A stretch of 64,000 nucleotides of DNA, from positions 15,590,480 to 15,654,479 of the forward strand of contig OY759218.1 in the NCBI GenBank assembly GCA_963662175.1, read 5' to 3'. Below, one piece after another: positions 60,051 through 64,000 of the stretch. A program made the translations under genes and the position numbers. Below the pieces are notes generated by a model, which saw only the letters and a program-made list of their open reading frames with translations, ran no database searches and had not been told where the DNA came from. Source of the stretch: Aradus depressus. Lineage: Eukaryota; Arthropoda; Insecta; Hemiptera; Aradidae. Numbering within the stretch: position 1 is the stretch's first letter; every line of letters begins with the position of its first letter.

Positions 60051-61190
60051 TCGGCGAACGGGTGCCTCCACCAGAAGCTGGAGTTCCAAACATAAAAATG
60101 TTTACCGAATTGTTAAACACTGCTCTACCTCAAGGTCGAAAGGAAGAAGGTAGGCATCTTTCGGTCTATTCTAAAAACATGGGCTGTTGATGAATATAAA
60201 ATATTTCGTTGGAGTTTTAACGTAGGAGACACAGTGAGCGGGTGATCCCCTGAATATTTAACCCTTGGTAAGGCTTATCTTGTTTTGTCTCCCTTCCTCC
60301 TTCCTTACATTATTTATTAGATGCTTCCTCTGGGTGTCCCCTTTCTACTAACAAAACTGCGACTCCAGGAACAGAATAGAGAGAGAAATATCTAATTTTA
60401 TCCTCTCCTTTGTCTTGTTTGGTTACAGAAGAAAACTCCCCCTGTTGGTTCTTTTCTTGGAATAAATTTTAATTTTAATATGAACTATTGATCTTTGAAA
60501 TCCTATTCCTCCTCCTTGTACCTAATTATTATTATTTCTTTACTTTCTTGTATCCTTAGTATAAGAAAGTATTGTAGTAGTGCAAAAATTCATGATAGAG
60601 AACGAATATTTACATTTCAAGGTCTTCTGAACACATTTTGACCATTTTGGCGATGATTTCTATGTGTATGTGATTGGAACTCTGTGTGCTCTAACTCAGA
60701 AACGATTGTAGCAATAAACTTGAAATTTAAGGTATTGATGTCACATGTACTAACTTAGATCTAATTCGATTTTGGGCGAAATCAGACCAACATTAAGACC
60801 ACTTTTCTTTGGAGCCTAAATATATTTTATAAAATACCGCTAATATTAATGACAATCAAAAATCTCTTCGAACAAAAGTATAAAATACAGAGAAGAATAT
60901 TTTATATTCAATATATGTTTTGGATGGTGGCCCGTTTTGCGAGATACATGCCGAAAACTATCCTAAAATGACGCCTTGAGACCCTTTTTTTAGACGTTAG
61001 CATGAATTACGCGAAAATGGTTAGTCCTATAGAAAAATTGGTCCTTACCAAAATGTTTTTAATTAAATTTCTAACTTCCAAGTGTACTCAGGTTGGAGAT
61101 ATGACTGATACGAACAATGTTATAGTGCCCCCAACGAATGTACAATACTACACAAAGTAATATTTAAATTGTAACTATAGCAACTAATTT
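60051..61190. other. Unassigned, no gene seen
   Basis: GTATAAGAAAGTATTGTAGTAGTGC at 60560 resembles a MITE end. Much of 60560-61180 has the look of an old DNA element, but no partner end was identified. Confidence 0.4.
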
Positions 61191-61194
61191 TTAA

Positions 61195-61585
61195 AATATA
61201 TTTTTATTGTCCGCTATCTAGGCCTCATACTCGACCAACTACTAACTTGGAATCCTCACACAAGACTGAAAAGACAAGAAATGAACAGACGTTATAAACT
61301 TCTACTAAGACTACTAGACAAAAGATCCAAACTAACTTTGACAACAAAACGACTTATATACAACGCAGTACTCAAACCTATGTGGACTTACGGACTTGAA
61401 CAGTGAATAGCTGTAAACGAGAGAAAAACAGTGACTACGGAGTGTCACCACTGGGTGATTTCGCCCCTCATGACATTTTGACATTGCCATTTTCTCTTTA
61501 TTAGCACATTTGCTTGTTGTATTTATTTGTATACAGTTGTAAATAGCTATTTGTAAATTTAAAATATATATATATATTTTTTATT
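61195..61585 (+). mobile_element. LINE-J copy with internal deletion
   Basis: RYLGLILDQLLTWNPHTRLK, then YKLLLRLLDKRSKLTLTTKR and a YNAVLKPMWTYGLEQ-like end (61209-61404) are Jockey-clade thumb sequence. At TGAACAGTGAATAGCTGTAA it jumps to the 3' untranslated region (CACCACTGGGTGATTTCGCC to AATAGCTATTTGTAAATTT). This is the same 3' region as the copy at 17782-18240, joined without the intervening C-terminal coding part. The deletion is internal, unlike usual LINE truncation. Confidence 0.82.
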
Positions 61586-61643
61586 ATTGTTCGATTTTTA
61601 TTAAAAACAATAAAAAATAAAATATATGTGATATGGCATAACA

Positions 61644-61839
61644 GGACTTTCTTATATCAACAACTTTCGCAGTTTTTCCTCTCCCTATATGAAAGTCAGT
61701 CTCAGAATTACTCTGTACAGTGAAATAAATAACACCACTGGCAACATATTACTTTCCTTTATTAGTTAATTCAAGAAGGAGGAGGGGGAGGGAGAGTGAT
61801 CTGTACAAAAGTGGTTGGTATAAAAAGTTCTCTTACAGA
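61644..61839. mobile_element. MITE-1, best copy
   Basis: ACAGGACTTTCTTATATCAA at the left and GTACAAAAGTGGTTGGTATA to TCTCTTACAG at the right are inverted over about 45 bp, with (C)TCTCCCT against AGGGAGAG inside. The interior holds TGAAAGTCAGTCTCAGAATT, also seen at 22239 and, inverted, at 31080. 196 bp. Confidence 0.72.
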
Positions 61840-61892
61840 TTGCCAAATAAGGTTTTTTTTTTTTTTTAAACCAACGATATTTCGTTTCATAA

Positions 61893-62470
61893 GGGGGCCC
61901 TCACACTGGCAAAAATTTCGCTCACAATTTTGAGCACAAATATTGAATTTATTTTTGTACAAAATATTGAATGGTCGTGGACCCCTCACACTACACAAAA
62001 ATATTGCACAAAATTTGAGTGTCGACTAAACATTCGTGATGGAAGCATGGCGCATCGCGTTGTACTCAGCCTTAGCCGCATACGTTTCTTTGCCCAGAGC
62101 AAACCCGGAGGTTGAAAGTAGCGTAGTTGTATTGTGTGCAGTGTTGAAGGAGTCTTTAAATAATAAGAAGAAAAGAGTGTGGGTCAGGAATTATTTGAAG
62201 AAGCGACCGACCCATGGTCATCGTAACCTACTTCGCGAACTGAGCTTGGAACCTACACATTATCAAAATTTTCTCACACTGCGCTCTCATGCTACAAACT
62301 ATTGACAGGTCCGCAAAAATTTTCTAAACTTTCAGAAAACTTTAGAACGCCCCACAGAATATTGAATACCCCTTTTTTTGCACAATATTTGTCCTCATAC
62401 TCTCAATATTATTGCACAAAACCGACATCTTCAAATTTTTGAGCGAAATTTTTGCCAGTGTTAGCCCGCC
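61893..62470 (+). mobile_element. PIF/Harbinger-like element, internally deleted
   Basis: The left end GGGGGCCCTCACACTGGCAA and the right end in inverse GGCGGGCTAACACTGGCAAA share ACACTGGCAAAAATTTCGCTCA. GCACAAAATTTGAG-like subterminal words repeat in both halves. The 3-bp TSD expected for Harbinger is not clear (TAA against ATT). It carries only the transposase N-terminus. Confidence 0.78.
62039..62305 (+). pseudogene. Harbinger transposase N-terminal fragment
   Basis: A plus frame of about 89 codons, best start MEAWRIALYSALAAYVSLPR. KKKRVWVRNYLKKRPTHGHR and NLLRELSLEPTHYQNFLTL match the conserved (K/R)RR.WVR.....R...G....L..EL...D...F.N..RM block at the start of PIF/Harbinger transposases. 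The family's DDE nuclease domain of roughly 200 residues should follow but is deleted; the frame stops after SHATNY. It cannot transpose, and expression as a short protein is not supported by anything visible. Confidence 0.75.
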
Positions 62471-62904
62471 ATTTCGAAACAATAATAAATTTTAAAAATG
62501 TTTCAGATATAAATTGACTGAAAATCCTTGATCTGTCCACTGTTGCTATTTTCCTGTTCATTATCCACTAGTCTCTAGTCTCGTATTACTGTACCTGATA
62601 GAGGTCTAGTGGATATTGACTAGTGGACAATGTGTGTCCATGCATACATATGTGTAATATAACCTCAGCTAGCACTAACAATACAGATTGGACCTGCTGT
62701 TCAATTCTCACTGATGAACTTTGATTTGTGAACAGGAAGCTGCCTCAACATCCTCTTCATCTTTATTAAAATTTGTATTATTATTATTATTAATATAATT
62801 ATACTACCAGTATTAGCCGGCGTTGCCTGGGGAACTATCTGCGATTTCTATTCGTCGTAGCGATTTCTATTCGTCGTAGAAACTTTCAGTGACATGTTTT
62901 ACTT
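62471..62904. other. Unassigned, with a 19-bp duplication
   Basis: GCGATTTCTATTCGTCGTAG occurs twice in a row at 62840-62878. CCGGCGTTGCCTGGGG at about 62818 echoes 6895. No gene. Confidence 0.45.
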
Positions 62905-63400
62905 CCCCGTTATTTAATCGAAAAAAAAATTGATGGGGAATTTTCAACGGAATTTCATGTTTTCCGACCTCTAAATTTGGTGATTTACAGTCGATTTTTT
63001 TCTTCTGGAAAATTTCTTATTCTATTTCTCAATGCATTGAAATACTTTATTTATTGTAGCTCAGTGGTTGAATTCCTAAATTTTAAGGTGCCCAGCAAAA
63101 AGGTGGAGTTTTCCAGGAGTATTAATTTCCGTTGGGCACAAGCAAGGAAAAAAAAAACGGAAGTACTGTTTCATAAAAAGGTTAGTACCCAAGAAAATGT
63201 TTTTTCATCTGCTATTCAGAGTTGAAAAATAAATTATCTTTTAATGAGGAAATTTAAAAAAAAAAATTTTCAAATGAAGCTAAAATTAAAGTTAACTGGA
63301 GCTTTTTAAATAAAGTTCAGTAAAGTATAGAGGAAGTTTTGTAAACTGTAAACAGTTTTAATTTTAAATTCATGTCTTCCAACCTGACTCCATTAACGAC
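62905..63400 (-). repeat. Rep1 arms, two fragments
   Basis: TTTACTTCCCCGTTATTTAA to TTTCATGTTTTCCGACCTC (62900-62970) and AAAGTATAGAGGAAGTTTTG to CATGTCTTCCAACCTGACTC (63323-63388). Between them an 82-codon plus frame (62977-63225) has no recognised family. Confidence 0.6.
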
Positions 63401-63451
63401 AAAAAAAAAAGACGTCGGAGACTTGTCGGAAATGTATTACTCTCGCTCAAA

Positions 63452-63794
63452 CTATTTGTTAGTTATTATGACTCATGCCTGGGCTTTAACTACAAGGTCA
63501 TATCGCCTACTACCAGAACGCTCTTTCGTCATTCTGGTGAACATGAACCCAACTGTACTATGGGAGTCCTAAATGTTGCCTACCCTAAATTTTTATTCAC
63601 CTAGGGTAGGAGTTTTTAACAAGTACCTGACATCGCACAGGCTCGGGACCATCGTTTAACGTCTCATCCGAAGGATGGCGTGTTTAAGTTTTTTTTACCT
63701 CCCTGATAAAATAAAATAAAGGCCTCGGCCAGGTTTCGAACCAGCGGTCTTGAGCTCAGTTAGCAAGCACGCATACCACTGAGCTACCGGCGCA
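63452..63794 (-). repeat. SINE-1, full length, fused to Rep3
   Basis: TTAGTTATTATGACTCATGC to GAGCTACCGGCGC. At 63794 it joins CACAGTGTGAAATTTATGAG of Rep3, the mirror of the junction at 57562. Confidence 0.9.
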
Positions 63795-64000
63795 CAGTGT
63801 GAAATTTATGAGTTTTAATTTTCAAAATTCGAGCCCCCGCTCAATTTTTGATCAATTTGGATGAAACTAGGTGCAAAATATTTGTGAAAGCTGGCTTTTT
63901 ATCAGATAACTGCGGGTTTCACAATCAAGGTATTATATGCCAGTGGCAAAAATAGCCAATATATTGAATTTGGACCACTTTAGGCCAAAATGACAACATT
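63795..64000 (+). repeat. Rep3, partial copy running off the window
   Basis: ATTCGAGCCCCCGCTCAATT through GATAACTGCGGGTTTCACAA and GTATTATATGCCAGTGGCAA to GGCCAAAATGACAACATT. Confidence 0.9.

Overview
This is a eukaryotic window, and almost everything that can be named in it is transposable-element DNA. No intact host gene was recognised. It is AT-rich with many homopolymer runs. It carries remnants of Jockey-like and R1-like LINEs, Penelope-like elements (PLEs), Tigger/pogo, piggyBac, PIF/Harbinger and hAT-like DNA elements, and several tRNA-derived SINEs. Short CCTAA tracts at SINE 3' ends look like the insect telomere unit TTAGG. This mix suggests an arthropod, probably an insect and perhaps a hemipteran. 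The host assignment is an inference from element content only.

The background is one very abundant family, here called Rep1, in both orientations from one end of the window to the other. In its plus reading it starts near CGGTGAATCACCGG, runs through two or three diverged monomers of roughly 140 bp (each with a CATCGGCAGTTATT block and a CCCTTCCCTTCGGCCGATTT block), and ends in an arm of about 110 bp finishing TATAGCTGGGGAAGTAAAA. Some copies (2229-2695, 8937-9486) have this arm inverted at both ends, so Rep1 looks like a long-TIR, foldback-type element. I know of no named family for it.

Other elements are nested in Rep1 or in each other, and several insertions keep readable target-site duplications (TSDs). 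0-10 kb: Rep1, a 173-bp tandem array, LINE tails (one with a 16-bp TSD) and a 33-bp minisatellite. 10-24 kb: a 135-bp array, a Tigger remnant, SINEs, two palindromic PLE ends and a SINE plus LINE nest. 24-34 kb: a long-TIR DNA element, a perfect 76-bp palindrome, 23-bp and 220-bp arrays, and a palindromic PLE end. 34-45 kb: a piggyBac remnant, an hAT-like MITE, the 2.2-kb palindromic PLE carrying GIY-YIG reading frames inside a SINE inside Rep1, and a 1.3-kb long-TIR element. 45-64 kb: further PLE ends, a Tigger MITE with a restorable empty site, SINEs, a 544-bp duplicated repeat, LINE tails and a Harbinger remnant.

The most notable theme is hammerhead-ribozyme-like motifs. CTGANGA, a small stem-loop, and GAAA followed by a self-complementary word recur at the ends of at least three PLE-type families. 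They usually lie as two copies facing each other within palindromic insertions. One such insertion (40263-42494) links the motif directly to PLE endonuclease coding sequence. All sequence work here was by eye; boundaries are approximate unless a TSD is stated.
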